Part shown: positions 45,291-54,888 of the stretch, in pieces
How the letters are laid out: the number at the start of each line of letters is the position of its first letter
How positions within the stretch are numbered: the stretch's first letter is position 1
Assembly (NCBI GenBank): GCA_905203305.1
Contig: CAJKVH010000004.1
Location: 44,693-108,692 of the forward strand
Origin: an uncultured Eubacteriales bacterium
GTDB lineage: Bacteria; Bacillota; Clostridia; TANB77; CAG-508
Length of the DNA stretch: 64,000 nt
Direction: 5' to 3'
The notes under the pieces: generated by a model
Database searches by the model: none
What the model was told of the DNA's origin: nothing
Seen by the model: only the letters and a program-made list of their open reading frames with translations
Position numbers and translations under genes: made by a program

Positions 45291-46688
45291 ATGCCAGATT
45301 TAGGAAGTTTAACCTTATTAGAGTTGAAAAAATTAGCAAAAGAAAATAATATAAGAAATATATCAAAATTAAAAAAAGAAGAACTTATTGAGGTATTAAA
45401 AAGCATTCAAAATAATAGTTTTGAAGAAGTTGATGAAGAAATAGAAGACTATGAAGAAGACGATGAGGTTGAAGAAAACGAAGAACCTCGCCGTCGATAT
45501 GATGCTCCTGATGATGAAGTGGAAAAACTAGAAGAAAATGCAGTAGCATACCAAGTAAACAACGAAGAAGATGAAATAATCGAAGGAATACTTGAAGTTT
45601 TACCAGATGGATATGGCTTTCTAAGAGGAGATAATTACTTATCTAGTCCAAAAGATGTATATATTTCGCCAGTACAAATAAGAAGATTTAGACTTACAAC
45701 TGGAGATTTAGTAAAGGGAATCTCAAGATGTAAAGAAGGAGAAAAATTCCCATCATTAATATTTGTTGGCGAAGTAAATGGAGAACATCCAGAAAAAGCT
45801 GCCAAAAGAACAAGATTCGAAGAACTAACACCAATATATCCAAATGAAAGATTAAAACTAGAAACAGTTCAAACAAATTATGCAACAAGAATGATAGATA
45901 TCATATCACCAATAGGAAAAGGACAAAGAGGATTAATAGTTGCTCAACCAAAGGCCGGAAAGACTACCCTATTAAAAGAAATTGCAAATAGTATAACAAC
46001 AAATAATCCTGAATGTGAACTTATAATGCTTCTTATAGATGAAAGACCAGAAGAAGTTACAGACATGAAACGTTCTATAAATGGCCAAGTTGTATACTCA
46101 ACATTTGATGAATTACCTGAACATCACGCTAAAGTTGCAGAAATGGTCATAGAAAGAGCTAAAAGGCTTGTAGAACAAGGAAAAGACGTTGTTATATTAT
46201 TAGACAGTATAACAAGACTTGCAAGAGCATACAACCTTGTAGTTCCAGCTTCAGGAAGAACACTCTCTGGCGGTATTGACCCAGCCTCATTACATAAACC
46301 AAAAAAATTCTTTGGAGCAGCACGTAATATAGAAAATGGTGGAAGTCTAACAATTTTAGCAACAGCTTTAACGGAAACAGGAAGTAGAATGGATGATGTA
46401 ATTTTCGAAGAATTCAAAGGTACAGGAAATATGGAAGTACTTCTTGATAGAACATTGGCTGAAAAACGTATATTCCCAGCTATTGATATAAATAGATCAA
46501 ATACAAGAAGAGAAGATCTATTATTAAATAGCAAAGAACTTGAAGTTGCAGGACTAATTAGAAGAGCTACAAGTAATATGGCTGCAGCTGAAAGTACAGA
46601 ACAAATATTAAAAGTCATAAAAGCTACTAAAAATAATGAAGACTTTTTAGAAAAAACAAAATTTTCTTTAGAAAGATATAAAGATTAA
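45291..46688 (+). CDS. rho: Transcription termination factor Rho
   Basis: 465 residues. An N-terminal SAP-like helix bundle ([14 protein letters not shown]), an acidic insertion at ~45-80, the OSBF/CSD RNA-binding domain ([16 protein letters not shown]), Walker [11 protein letters not shown] at ~218-227, Walker [16 protein letters not shown], and the Q/R-loop region [21 protein letters not shown] hexameric RNA helicase that ends transcription. Here it also stands next to a Rho-independent terminator. Confidence 0.97.
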   Translation: MPDLGSLTLLELKKLAKENNIRNISKLKKEELIEVLKSIQNNSFEEVDEEIEDYEEDDEVEENEEPRRRYDAPDDEVEKLEENAVAYQVNNEEDEIIEGILEVLPDGYGFLRGDNYLSSPKDVYISPVQIRRFRLTTGDLVKGISRCKEGEKFPSLIFVGEVNGEHPEKAAKRTRFEELTPIYPNERLKLETVQTNYATRMIDIISPIGKGQRGLIVAQPKAGKTTLLKEIANSITTNNPECELIMLLIDERPEEVTDMKRSINGQVVYSTFDELPEHHAKVAEMVIERAKRLVEQGKDVVILLDSITRLARAYNLVVPASGRTLSGGIDPASLHKPKKFFGAARNIENGGSLTILATALTETGSRMDDVIFEEFKGTGNMEVLLDRTLAEKRIFPAIDINRSNTRREDLLLNSKELEVAGLIRRATSNMAAAESTEQILKVIKATKNNEDFLEKTKFSLERYKD

Positions 46689-46692
46689 AACC

Positions 46693-46735
46693 AAAAAGAC
46701 AAGAAAAATTATTACATTTCTTGTCTTTTTATTTT
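46693..46735 (+). terminator. Terminator after rho
   Basis: 14-bp arms AAAAAGACAAGAAA (46693-46706) and TTTCTTGTCTTTTT (46717-46730). Confidence 0.85.
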
Positions 46736-46808
46736 ACTTGTTTTATTTAAATAGTTAGTATATAATAAACTTACACGATTAATAATATTACAGAAAGGAG
46801 GACATTTT

Positions 46809-47474
46809 ATGACACGGAAAGTAATTAATATCTGTTATAAAATGTTCACGATTCTTTCACTGTCACTAGGTATCTTTTTAAATCTTCGGAATACCACGTC
46901 TGTAAAGGCTTTGGTTTCTTATTACACCTTACAGAGTAATATAATATGTTTAGTTGCTTTTTTAATAATCTTAGTATTAGAATTATCTAAAAAAGATTAT
47001 AAAACAGATATATATTACTTAGTAAAAGGAGCTCTAATTATAATGATTGCTATAACGGCGATCGTATACCATCTTGCTCTTGCACCAGTAGGGTTTGAAA
47101 TGGATGCTTTACGATCAAATATAAATAATAAAGTTATTGCTAATTTTTTGGTACATACATTGTCGCCAATATTAGTAATATTGGATTATATTTTGTTTGA
47201 TGAAAAAGGCCATTTTAAGTTCTTTTATCCAATTATATGGCTTTTTGAGCCATTGAACTATATTGTATATGTTTATACATATAGTAACTTTGGAGGAACA
47301 TTCTATAGTATAGGGGGGTCTAGAAAATTTGCATATTTTTTCTTGGATTATACAAAACTTGGATATGCTGGTGTTTTTAAGTGGCTCGTTTTTATTGCTA
47401 TAATATTATTGATTCTTTCGGAATTGATAGTACTATTGGATAAGGTTAGTTTTAAGATACATACCATCAAGTGA
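46809..47474 (+). CDS. Pr6Pr-type membrane protein, foreign codon use
   Basis: 221 residues with six membrane helices. The family pattern is seen: YYTLQSNIICLVAFLIILV, IVYHLALAP, VHTLSPILVILDYILFDEKG and YVYTYSNFGG. Function unknown. The first ~40 codons contain two in-frame CGG (46815, 46887) plus CTC/ACG/GTC-type codons rare in neighbours, so the gene looks recently acquired. If CGG shifts the frame in this host, translation would stop near codon 5. SD AAAGGAGG. Confidence 0.78.
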   Translation: MTRKVINICYKMFTILSLSLGIFLNLRNTTSVKALVSYYTLQSNIICLVAFLIILVLELSKKDYKTDIYYLVKGALIIMIAITAIVYHLALAPVGFEMDALRSNINNKVIANFLVHTLSPILVILDYILFDEKGHFKFFYPIIWLFEPLNYIVYVYTYSNFGGTFYSIGGSRKFAYFFLDYTKLGYAGVFKWLVFIAIILLILSELIVLLDKVSFKIHTIK

Positions 47475-47503
47475 CAAAAGAGAAATTTGACAGAATCGGG
47501 GAG

Positions 47504-47530
47504 GCATAGTTCTTAGGAGCTATGCTTTTT
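47504..47530 (+). terminator. Terminator after Pr6Pr-type gene
   Basis: Arms GCATAGTTC (47504-47512) and GAGCTATGC (47517-47525) with a G-T pair, then TTTTT. Confidence 0.8.
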
Positions 47531-47558
47531 ATTATTAAAAACATTTAAAATTTAACTT

Positions 47559-47630
47559 TTTGCAGAAGTAGTAAATGCCTATGGACAAACAGTTGCAAAA
47601 AGAAATATAATAGATGAAGAAATAAAATAA
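47559..47630 (+). pseudogene. Possible 3' remnant of an unknown gene
   Basis: A short frame ending in a stop encodes FAEVVNAYGQTVAKRNIID and EEIK, a protein-like tail with no start, SD or upstream domain. It lies between the Pr6Pr terminator and the ECF operon. Identity unknown; it may be chance. Confidence 0.25.
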
Positions 47631-47712
47631 TATTTTAAATTTTAAATCTTTTTTATATTTTTTTAGGTTATATTATATGTAAGCTAGTTTATAAAAGAAA
47701 GGAGGTATTTAC

Positions 47713-48240
47713 TTGGAAGATAAAGAATTAATCTATAAAATACAGCACGGAAATAAAGAATTATTAGAGATATTAATTGAGAAATATTATGATGATATTT
47801 ATAGATTTTGTTATTATAAAACAGGAAATAGCTCACTTTCTTATGATTTAACACAGGAAACATTCTTGAAATTGATTAAATATATAGGAACTTATAAACA
47901 TAGAGGAAAATTTAAAAGTTATTTAATTACAATAGCAATGAATGTATGTAACACTTATTTTGACAAGAATAAAGTGGAGTTAGAAGAATTAGATGATAAT
48001 CAAACTTATAAAGAAAATGATTCTAATGAATTATCAAGAATAGAACAAAAAAATTCAATTGATAAAGCATTAAAAGAGCTACCAGAAAAACAAAAAGAAG
48101 TAATTATTTTGAAGTATTATGAAGATTTGAAAATTAAAGATATATCTAAAATACTTGATGAAAAAGTACCTACCATTAAATCAAGACTAAAGCAGGGAAT
48201 AGAAAAATTGAGTAGGTATTTAGGAAAGGAGGACTTTTAA
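47713..48240 (+). CDS. ECF RNA polymerase sigma factor
   Basis: 175 residues. Region 2 (YYDDIYRFCYYKTGNSSLSYDLTQETFLKLI) and region 4 (LPEKQKEVIILKYYEDLKIKDISKILD...VKSRLKQG) with the HTH. TTG start with SD AAAGGAGGTATTT. It heads an operon with a membrane protein and an ABC transporter. The classical zinc-binding anti-sigma is absent, so the adjacent six-helix protein may play that part. Confidence 0.92.
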   Translation: MEDKELIYKIQHGNKELLEILIEKYYDDIYRFCYYKTGNSSLSYDLTQETFLKLIKYIGTYKHRGKFKSYLITIAMNVCNTYFDKNKVELEELDDNQTYKENDSNELSRIEQKNSIDKALKELPEKQKEVIILKYYEDLKIKDISKILDEKVPTIKSRLKQGIEKLSRYLGKEDF

Positions 48241-48244
48241 TTAG

Positions 48245-48988
48245 ATGGATAAGTGGAGAGAAATTTTAAACAAAAGAGAATTGCCAAGTATAGATGAAAA
48301 TAAAAAAAGGCAATCAATAGAAATATTAAAAATGGAAATAGCAAATACAGAAATAACAGTAAAGGAAAGCTATTTTGAAAAGATAAAAAGATATATTCCT
48401 TTTATGAGTAAAATTACTTTTCTTTTCCAATTTATTCTATTATTGGTAGGAATATTAGTTATAAAATCTATGAATTTTGAGAAAACAAGGCTAATTTTAT
48501 CACTTGTAATGCCAATATTAGCATTTCTTCAAATAATGGAGTTAGAGAAAAGTTTTAAATATAATATGTATGAAATTGAAATGAGTTGTAAAATGGACTT
48601 AAAAGAATTGATTTCAATTAAATTAATAATTAATACATTTATTAATTTATGTATAATGACAGTATTTGCAGTTATGACTGGAACTCATTTTGAACAGGAA
48701 AGTTATGTATTAATTCTTTATTTTTTAGTGCCATTTATGATAACCAATGTTGCTAACATTATAACAATGCGTTTATTAAAAAATAAGTCAAACGAAATTG
48801 TAAATATGACGATAATGTTATTAATCAATGCGATTTTATTTAAAATTAATATAAAGTTTCCTAGTGTTTATGAAACTTCAAGTGTTTTAGTATGGTTAGG
48901 TTTATTAATTATAACAGTATTTTATTTTATAAAAGCTGTTTATCAATTTTATGAAGAGGAGGATGATTATATATGGAACTTGCAATAG
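48245..48988 (+). CDS. Membrane protein of ECF-ABC operon, possible anti-sigma
   Basis: 247 residues. A ~60-residue cytosolic N-terminus (MDKWREILNKRELPSIDENK) is followed by six membrane helices. The N-terminal layout and position right after the sigma gene fit an anti-sigma or ABC-regulatory protein, but I do not recognise a family. It overlaps the ABC ATPase gene by 16 bp. Confidence 0.75.
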   Translation: MDKWREILNKRELPSIDENKKRQSIEILKMEIANTEITVKESYFEKIKRYIPFMSKITFLFQFILLLVGILVIKSMNFEKTRLILSLVMPILAFLQIMELEKSFKYNMYEIEMSCKMDLKELISIKLIINTFINLCIMTVFAVMTGTHFEQESYVLILYFLVPFMITNVANIITMRLLKNKSNEIVNMTIMLLINAILFKINIKFPSVYETSSVLVWLGLLIITVFYFIKAVYQFYEEEDDYIWNLQ

Positions 48989-49845
48989 ATAGGCTAACAA
49001 AACAATACAAAAATAAAATTGCAGTGGATAAAGTTTCTATAAAACTAAAACCAGGAGTTTATGGATTACTTGGTGCAAATGGAGCAGGAAAAACAACACT
49101 TATGAGAATGATATGTGGTATTCAAAATCCAACTTCTGGTCAAATTAAATATAATGGAACAGATATAAAAAAACTAGGGGAGGATTACAGACAAGTTCTT
49201 GGTTATTTACCACAAGATTTTGGATACTATCCAGATTTTACAGCTTATGATTTTTTAATGTATATTGCTGCATTAAAGGGATTATCAAAAGAAAAGGCTA
49301 AAATGAGAGTAAATGAGTTATTACAAATAGTTAATTTGGAAAATGAAAAAAAACAAAAAGTAAAGACATTTTCTGGAGGAATGAAACAAAGATTAGGAAT
49401 TGCACAAGCAATGTTAAATAACCCAAAGATTCTAATTTTAGATGAGCCAACAGCAGGACTAGACCCAAAAGAAAGGGTAAAGTTTAGAAACTTAATTAGT
49501 AGTTTTTCACAAGATAAAATTGTAATATTATCAACTCATATTGTATCAGATATTGAATTTATTGCAGATGAAATTATTGTGATGAAAGCAGGTAAAAAGA
49601 TATTAACAGGAACGCCAGAAGAACTTTTACAAGATTTAAGAGGCAGTGTATGGAAATGTGTTGCTTATGATAAAAAAGAAGTAGAAATGCTGAATCATAA
49701 ATATTGTATCATTAATATTCATCAAGAAAATAATACAACAGAATTAAGAATTGTAAGTAGGCAAAAACCAACTGTGAATGCTGTTAATATAGAACCTAAT
49801 TTAGAAGATTTATATTTAGCATATTTTCAAGATAATGAAAAATAG
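48973..49845 (+). CDS. ABC transporter ATP-binding protein
   Basis: 290 residues. Walker A LGANGAGKTTLMRM, signature SGGMKQRLGIAQAML (C-loop), Walker B ILILDEPTAGLDP and the H-loop in ILSTHIVSD. It resembles the ATPases of bacitracin/lantibiotic-type or Nat-type exporters. The ~70-residue C-terminal extension is typical of that branch. Works with the downstream permease. Confidence 0.95.
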   Translation: MELAIDRLTKQYKNKIAVDKVSIKLKPGVYGLLGANGAGKTTLMRMICGIQNPTSGQIKYNGTDIKKLGEDYRQVLGYLPQDFGYYPDFTAYDFLMYIAALKGLSKEKAKMRVNELLQIVNLENEKKQKVKTFSGGMKQRLGIAQAMLNNPKILILDEPTAGLDPKERVKFRNLISSFSQDKIVILSTHIVSDIEFIADEIIVMKAGKKILTGTPEELLQDLRGSVWKCVAYDKKEVEMLNHKYCIINIHQENNTTELRIVSRQKPTVNAVNIEPNLEDLYLAYFQDNEK

Positions 49846-49865
49846 AAAAGAAAGGAATGAACAAT

Positions 49866-51107
49866 ATGGGAACATTAGTGAAATTTGAATTAAAGAAATT
49901 ATTTAATAAAAAAATGAATATTATTGTAATCATAGTTTGTTTGTTTTTAATAACATTACTATTTTCTATGGCAGGTAAAGATTTTCTAGCAACAGATAAG
50001 AGTGGAAAATCTTATAAAGGTAAAGAGGCTATTAGTGTTAGTAAAGAACAAATGAAAGAGATTTCTGGAACTTTAACGAATGAAAAGATTATAAAAGAAA
50101 TAGAAAAATTACAAGAGTTGCATAATGATCCAAATAATCTTATTACAAATAGTGATGGAGAAAAGGATTTTAGTATTGAAATTTATAATAAATATTTAAA
50201 TAATAGACTTAATTTATTAACAAATATAAACCGTGTATATGCAAATTATAATACTAGCTATATAACTGAATTATTTAATCTAAATTTAAAAGAACAGAAA
50301 GATTTTTATGAAACAAGACAACAAAGAATAGAAGAAGAATTAAATCAAAGTTATGATGGAAAAAAATATACACCTCAAGAAAAAGAATATTGGTTAGAGA
50401 AGTCTAATAACACAAAAACACCATTTGAATATGATTTTTATTATGGATATTCTAATTTGTATAACACTTATGAATTACTTATATTTGGAGTAATTGCTAT
50501 ATGTATATGTTTAGCATCTGTTTTTGCAGGAGAGTATCAAAATGGTACAGATAAAATATTATTAACCACAAAGTATGGAAAAAGTAAAGGTGTAACTGCG
50601 AAAATAATCGCATCTTATATATTTGCAACATTAGTATTTACAATATATTTAATATTTGCAATAGGAACAATATTCTTAATGTTTGGTACAGATGGAGGAA
50701 ATTTACCAATACAAATTTCTAACATATTAAGTCCATACGCACTAACATTCTTCCAGTCACTTTTATATAATATAGTGATTTCATATACAGTATTGTTTGG
50801 TATGGTGGGATTAACATTATTCTTGTCATCTAAACTGAAAAATCCTATGACAGTATTAGTAATAGATATTGCTATTATTATGTTACCAGTATTTTTGAGC
50901 ATAAAGTCAGCTTTTGGAATATTAAATAAAATATTATTCTTAATGCCATATAATGCAATTTATTCAAACTTTTCTCAAATGGTATCATATAAGTTAGGAA
51001 ATATTGTTATTGATTTACCTATGATGACTATAATTACTTATATTTTTATGATGGTTATAGCATTAATTTGTGCAAAGAAAACATATAGTAAACATCAGGT
51101 AGAATAA
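49866..51107 (+). CDS. ABC transporter permease
   Basis: 413 residues. A first membrane helix, a large ~170-residue extracytoplasmic loop (with many Lys/Glu), then five helices (LLIFGVIAICICLASVFAGEYQNGTD is the usual junction), as in ABC-2-type exporters of the Nat/Bce group. I chose ATG 49866 because the SD AAAGGA is at the right distance; ATG 49857 is too close. It ends the ECF operon; cargo unknown, perhaps a peptide antibiotic or cell-wall stress factor. Confidence 0.85.
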   Translation: MGTLVKFELKKLFNKKMNIIVIIVCLFLITLLFSMAGKDFLATDKSGKSYKGKEAISVSKEQMKEISGTLTNEKIIKEIEKLQELHNDPNNLITNSDGEKDFSIEIYNKYLNNRLNLLTNINRVYANYNTSYITELFNLNLKEQKDFYETRQQRIEEELNQSYDGKKYTPQEKEYWLEKSNNTKTPFEYDFYYGYSNLYNTYELLIFGVIAICICLASVFAGEYQNGTDKILLTTKYGKSKGVTAKIIASYIFATLVFTIYLIFAIGTIFLMFGTDGGNLPIQISNILSPYALTFFQSLLYNIVISYTVLFGMVGLTLFLSSKLKNPMTVLVIDIAIIMLPVFLSIKSAFGILNKILFLMPYNAIYSNFSQMVSYKLGNIVIDLPMMTIITYIFMMVIALICAKKTYSKHQVE

Positions 51108-51188
51108 GTAATAAAATTAAATTTTATTTTAGGATATTTTTGGAAAAAGCAAGTAAGAGTTTTAAAAATGATATAGAATAGAGGAGTG

Positions 51189-51219
51189 GAGCTTAAAAGA
51201 AAACTTTTAGGCTCTATTT
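51189..51219 (+). terminator. Terminator after ABC operon
   Basis: 11-bp stem from GAGCTTAAAAG (51189-51199) to CTTTTAGGCTC (51204-51214) with a T-G pair, then TATTTT. Confidence 0.75.
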
Positions 51220-51233
51220 TCATTTACACAACA

Positions 51234-51835
51234 TTGCGCAAAATCAAAGTTTTGTGCAAAAAGGTATAGGGGTAAAATATATAGGCATACATTCCAATGC
51301 CTTACAACCACTTTACTTACACTCTTTTATAGCTTAATTATTAGCTATCGTTTGACTAATGTTATTACTTTATATATTTAATATTGTAATAATGTTAGTC
51401 TAGTTCCAGATCTTTAATCTTATTTCAATTTAAAATCAAATCTTAGCCAATCTTATAAATTATCTTTATAATTTTATATTCAAATTATTTTTCCACTTAA
51501 ATTTTATTTTAATTATTTTCAATAATATATTTTATATTAAATTTCTTATTTTTTATAAAAATCTCTAAAATGCTCAAATCACTATATTTGCCGTATTTTT
51601 GCAACAACAAACTATATGTCTTAAAAATAAAAACGCCTTAAAATCGATTCTCGTGCGTCGCTTTTTTGACCATTTTTTGTATATTTTATAGTATGCTGAT
51701 ATTTCTTGAATTTTTGCATTTTTTATTAATCAGATCTATATTGTCTATATTTTGCCATATTATTAGACATATAACTTAATTGCTTAATTATTAAAATGTC
51801 TTAAAAACGATTTTCATGCGTCCATATTTATAATT
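51234..51835. repeat. Long non-coding direct repeat, copy A
   Basis: No gene. It shares ordered, near-identical blocks with copy B (63366-63955): 16 bp (51244-51259), 19 bp (51341-51359), 26 bp (51386-51411), 18 bp (51582-51599) and 41 bp with one mismatch (51620-51660). Between blocks the AT-rich filler diverges. Hairpins seen: TTGCGCAAAA/TTTTGTGCAA (51234-51259), GGCAT/ATGCC, and a 15-bp stem (51354-51368 with 51386-51400). A degenerate second copy of the 41-bp module lies at 51800-51822. It could be a large structured RNA, a partition/centromere site or a replication region. Confidence 0.8.
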
Positions 51836-52294
51836 TATTTTAAACTACAAATAATAATTCTAATAGAAACTTTAAATGATATATAAATTTAATTTTTAAT
51901 AAACTATTAATTGCTGTAATAATATTGAATCGATTTATAAATATCAAAAAGAAAAGTTTTGCATTTGTAAAAATTAAATCTAAAGAAATGTTCGGTTTTA
52001 GATTTTATATAATTTTATATAAAACTTTGCACAAAATCAAAATTGAATAATTTATATAAATTTATAAATTTTTAAATAAAATTTTAATTACAAAATTCTA
52101 AAATTATTTTAAATTCTAAATTTACTTTCTACTATTTTTTTATTTCATTAAATTTGTTTTATCATAATTTTAAAATTATTAATAATCTTTTTTAATTATT
52201 TTTAAAACTTTATCCAATTAATCTTATATTATGCATTATAGTTAGTTTTAATTTTATGCTCCCCTACTCCCTCTTGACTTTTTATAGATAAATT
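51836..52294. other. AT-rich non-coding stretch
   Basis: No gene seen. It contains a short repeat of copy A's opening, TTTGCACAAAATCAAA (52024-52039). Nothing else I can name. Confidence 0.5.
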
Positions 52295-52535
52295 TTAAAT
52301 AACGCTTAATTTTCTTTCAGTAGGTTTATTAGTATCATTTATAAACATTTTACCTATATTTGATATATTATCTATATTGTTGCTTTTTCCATTAACTTGT
52401 TCAGCCTGTGATGATATTACAAACATCTACTAAATCATTTTTATTTTGAATACTAGAATTACTTAAATCAATATAGCCTTGATTCAATTTTATATTTTCT
52501 AATTTGTTATATATAATTTTAATATTTTTATCCAA
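52295..52535 (-). pseudogene. Small frameshifted gene, unknown family
   Basis: From a TTG at 52535 (SD AAAGGAGC) the frame reads LDKNIKIIYNKLENIKLNQG to a TGA; the continuation in the +1 frame (ISSQAEQVNGKSNNIDNISN) ends at 52295. Removing one T of a TTT run near 52420 joins them (~79 residues). No CGG is involved, so this is a different, ordinary decay. It follows the 52549 gene by 13 bp in one unit. Confidence 0.4.
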
Positions 52536-52548
52536 AATAAGCTCCTTT

Positions 52549-52893
52549 CTAGTCATTGTAAGGAAGTATATTTCTTTCCATGTAACTCTTGTATAAATCT
52601 TCAGAATTGTAATAGCTTTTTTCTTGAGAATAATACTTATTGTTGGGATCAGAATACTTCTTCATTGTTTCTTTTTGAATTCTTTTTATTTTTTGTTCCT
52701 CCTGGATTTCTTTCCAATTTTCAAGTTCAAGTTCTTGTAATTCAAGCTGTAATCCTACTGATTCATTTTTGTATTTCCTTATTTCTAACTTTTTCTTTTT
52801 ATATTTAAGCTCAAGCTCATCTAATTCCTTATTTGCTTTAATTATTTTGATATTTAATTTTCCTATTTGTTCTGTAAGCTCCTCTCTTTGCAA
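52549..52893 (-). CDS. Small coiled-coil protein, unknown
   Basis: 114 residues from TTG 52893, placed by SD GGAAGTGAT. Almost all helix: a long coiled coil (LTEQIGKLNIKIIKANKELD, then EKELKYKKKKLEIRKYK-like charge pattern) and a Tyr/Asn-rich tail with YSQEKSYYNSEDLYKSYMER. I do not recognise it. Typical of accessory-element genes; follows a small gene that ends in a terminator. Confidence 0.6.
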   Translation of the reverse strand: MQREELTEQIGKLNIKIIKANKELDELELKYKKKKLEIRKYKNESVGLQLELQELELENWKEIQEEQKIKRIQKETMKKYSDPNNKYYSQEKSYYNSEDLYKSYMERNILPYND

Positions 52894-52921
52894 ATGTATC
52901 ACTTCCTTTCGTTTTAAGCAC

Positions 52922-52953
52922 AAAAAAAGAAGCTGATATTTTAATCAACTTCT
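52922..52953 (-). terminator. Terminator of the 40-residue gene
   Basis: On the minus strand AGAAGTTGAT (52953-52944) pairs with ATCAGCTTCT (52937-52928), followed by seven Ts. The stem overlaps the stop of the small gene. Confidence 0.8.
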
Positions 52954-53063
52954 AATATATTTAATATTTTAATCATAACTATAACTTGTAATTTGTCTTT
53001 TTTATTTTCTTTAATATTTTCTTTACAATACTCTTTTATTCTATTTATTTTATTTTCACTCAA
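52941..53063 (-). CDS. Very small protein (40 residues)
   Basis: From TTG 53063 with SD AAAGGGAG the frame encodes MSENKINRIKEYCKENIKEN and then KKDKLQVIVMIKILNILEVD. It is closed by a strong terminator whose stem includes the last codons, which argues for real transcription. Family unknown. Confidence 0.5.
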   Translation of the reverse strand: MSENKINRIKEYCKENIKENKKDKLQVIVMIKILNILEVD

Positions 53064-53151
53064 ATTTGTACTCCCTTTAATATAATGTAATTTTATATTT
53101 TGTTTGTAATTATAATATGTTACATATATTTTTGATTTATATGATTTTAAT

Positions 53152-53661
53152 TTATTTTAAGCCTATAATATAGTTGTTTATTTTTTCAGATTGTTCCTGA
53201 ATATCTGCAATGTATTTATCAAATATAGCTGTTCTTATATTACATTTAGACTTTTTTTCTAAAATTTTTCTTAATAGTTCAAATGAGTCTATGATATGAT
53301 GCCTAAATTCATAACTATCTTCTATTCTATTAAACTCTAATGATTCTATAATCGCAAAAGATTTATCAAATGCATCTAATATTTCGTTCAAGAGTTCTTG
53401 GCTTATTTGAGAGTTGTTACTTTTGTAGTAAATGCTTAAATACATTCTATATTTTGAATATACTTCATCAAAGTTTAGACTAATATTTTCTTTGTCTAAA
53501 ATAACTTTGGCAATATGAATGTAAAATGCTTTTATAAAAACATAAGTTAATGTTTTATCAATGTTTTGGTTTTCATTAAATTCCTCTAATATGTTATAAA
53601 TACTATCTTCACTTAAGTCAAATAGCTCACTTGCAAAATCATTTGTTAAAATATTCTTCAT
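53152..53661 (-). CDS. Hypothetical helical protein, 169 residues
   Basis: From ATG 53661 (SD AAGGGAGAG). Soluble, all-helical, with no motif I recognise (KNILTNDFASELFDLSEDSI at the start). It lies 19 bp after the FUSC-type gene in the same leftward unit, so it may be its partner. Confidence 0.65.
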   Translation of the reverse strand: MKNILTNDFASELFDLSEDSIYNILEEFNENQNIDKTLTYVFIKAFYIHIAKVILDKENISLNFDEVYSKYRMYLSIYYKSNNSQISQELLNEILDAFDKSFAIIESLEFNRIEDSYEFRHHIIDSFELLRKILEKKSKCNIRTAIFDKYIADIQEQSEKINNYIIGLK

Positions 53662-53680
53662 TTCTATCTCTCCCTTATAA

Positions 53681-54703
53681 CTAACCATTCTCATAACTTA
53701 AATTATGAGTACCTAATTTTCCCATTCTCCTGAACTTTCTTTTTAGCAAAGTAAAATATTTTCTAAAATTAATTTTATTTATAATATATCCTAATACACA
53801 TCCAAATATAATTAATAAAATTCTCAATTCTATTGCAGTACTTGTATCAAATAAAGCCGAAGCAGAACTAATTGCATTTACAGTAATAAATATTACTTGA
53901 TACTTATAATCATTTATAAACGTATAAATATAATTTAAAATTATTGTAACAATCACATCATATTTTTCTGGTACCAATGCTTGGAATAATATAGCAAAAA
54001 CAATTGAACCAATTATTGTTGAAATTATTCTACTTATAAATCTTTTTTGAGTATTAGAAAAATCAATTTGTGTTAAAGACATAACAGACATTGAAATCCA
54101 CATAGTCTTTTTAACACCAAACAATGTACCAATTAACATCGCAATACTTACACCAATAGCCATCTTTAAAGCTATAATAAACCTATTTGATGTTATACTC
54201 ATACTCTTAAATGCTTGCTTAATTGTATCATGCTCCTTATTTGAATTTTTATTTTTAAAATAATATACTAATGACACTATTACTCCACCTATAAGCAAAC
54301 TTAACATTCTAGTTACAAAATCATGACCCTCTGCGGGATTTGACTGATTAAAAATGTAACATAAAAGAAATGGCATATACGCCTTATATTCTGGTTTTGC
54401 TGATGGAATGTACATAATTAAGAATATTGTAATAAAGTTTACAATCAAACCTATTACTGGATTTATTTGAGCCAACTTATTTGAAAATCCTATTTGTAAA
54501 AACATCAAAACAATAACAAATGGTGCTTGTTTTATATTAATTCCTATATCCATATACCAATACATCATAGTTCCAATTAATACACATACCCATGTCAAAG
54601 AATTATTTGTACCAAATATTTGTGAAAATACGCCTACAAATAATGTAATAAAAACCAACTTTAATAAATTAGAAAATATACTTTTACGTGTTATTTTTTG
54701 CAT
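53681..54703 (-). CDS. FUSC-type aromatic acid exporter family protein
   Basis: 340 residues from ATG 54703 (SD GAAGGT). Two sets of five or six helices, repeated, separated by a cytosolic loop at ~160-185: the layout of FUSC/ArAE (YgaE-type) exporters. The repeat 2 motif ALKMAIGVSIAMLIGTLFGV is typical. Substrate unknown. The first gene of a two-gene unit. Confidence 0.82.
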   Translation of the reverse strand: MQKITRKSIFSNLLKLVFITLFVGVFSQIFGTNNSLTWVCVLIGTMMYWYMDIGINIKQAPFVIVLMFLQIGFSNKLAQINPVIGLIVNFITIFLIMYIPSAKPEYKAYMPFLLCYIFNQSNPAEGHDFVTRMLSLLIGGVIVSLVYYFKNKNSNKEHDTIKQAFKSMSITSNRFIIALKMAIGVSIAMLIGTLFGVKKTMWISMSVMSLTQIDFSNTQKRFISRIISTIIGSIVFAILFQALVPEKYDVIVTIILNYIYTFINDYKYQVIFITVNAISSASALFDTSTAIELRILLIIFGCVLGYIINKINFRKYFTLLKRKFRRMGKLGTHNLSYENG

Positions 54704-54764
54704 AAAATACCTTCTTTCTCGCAAAAATTATGGCTAATATTTACAAAAAAAATTAGCGCTCTGT

Positions 54765-54803
54765 AAAAACGACTGCTAATATTTTATACCTATTTTTAGC
54801 AGT
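54765..54803 (-). terminator. Terminator after MBL-fold gene
   Basis: Arms ACTGCTAA (54772-54779) and TTAGCAGT (54796-54803); on the minus strand the tail is CGTTTTT. Confidence 0.65.
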
Positions 54804-54888
54804 TGTCAATTCAAAGTGCTAAATATTCACATAAATTTCACATTTAACTTTTCTATTTTCCCATTCACCATTAACATATCTTTCCATA

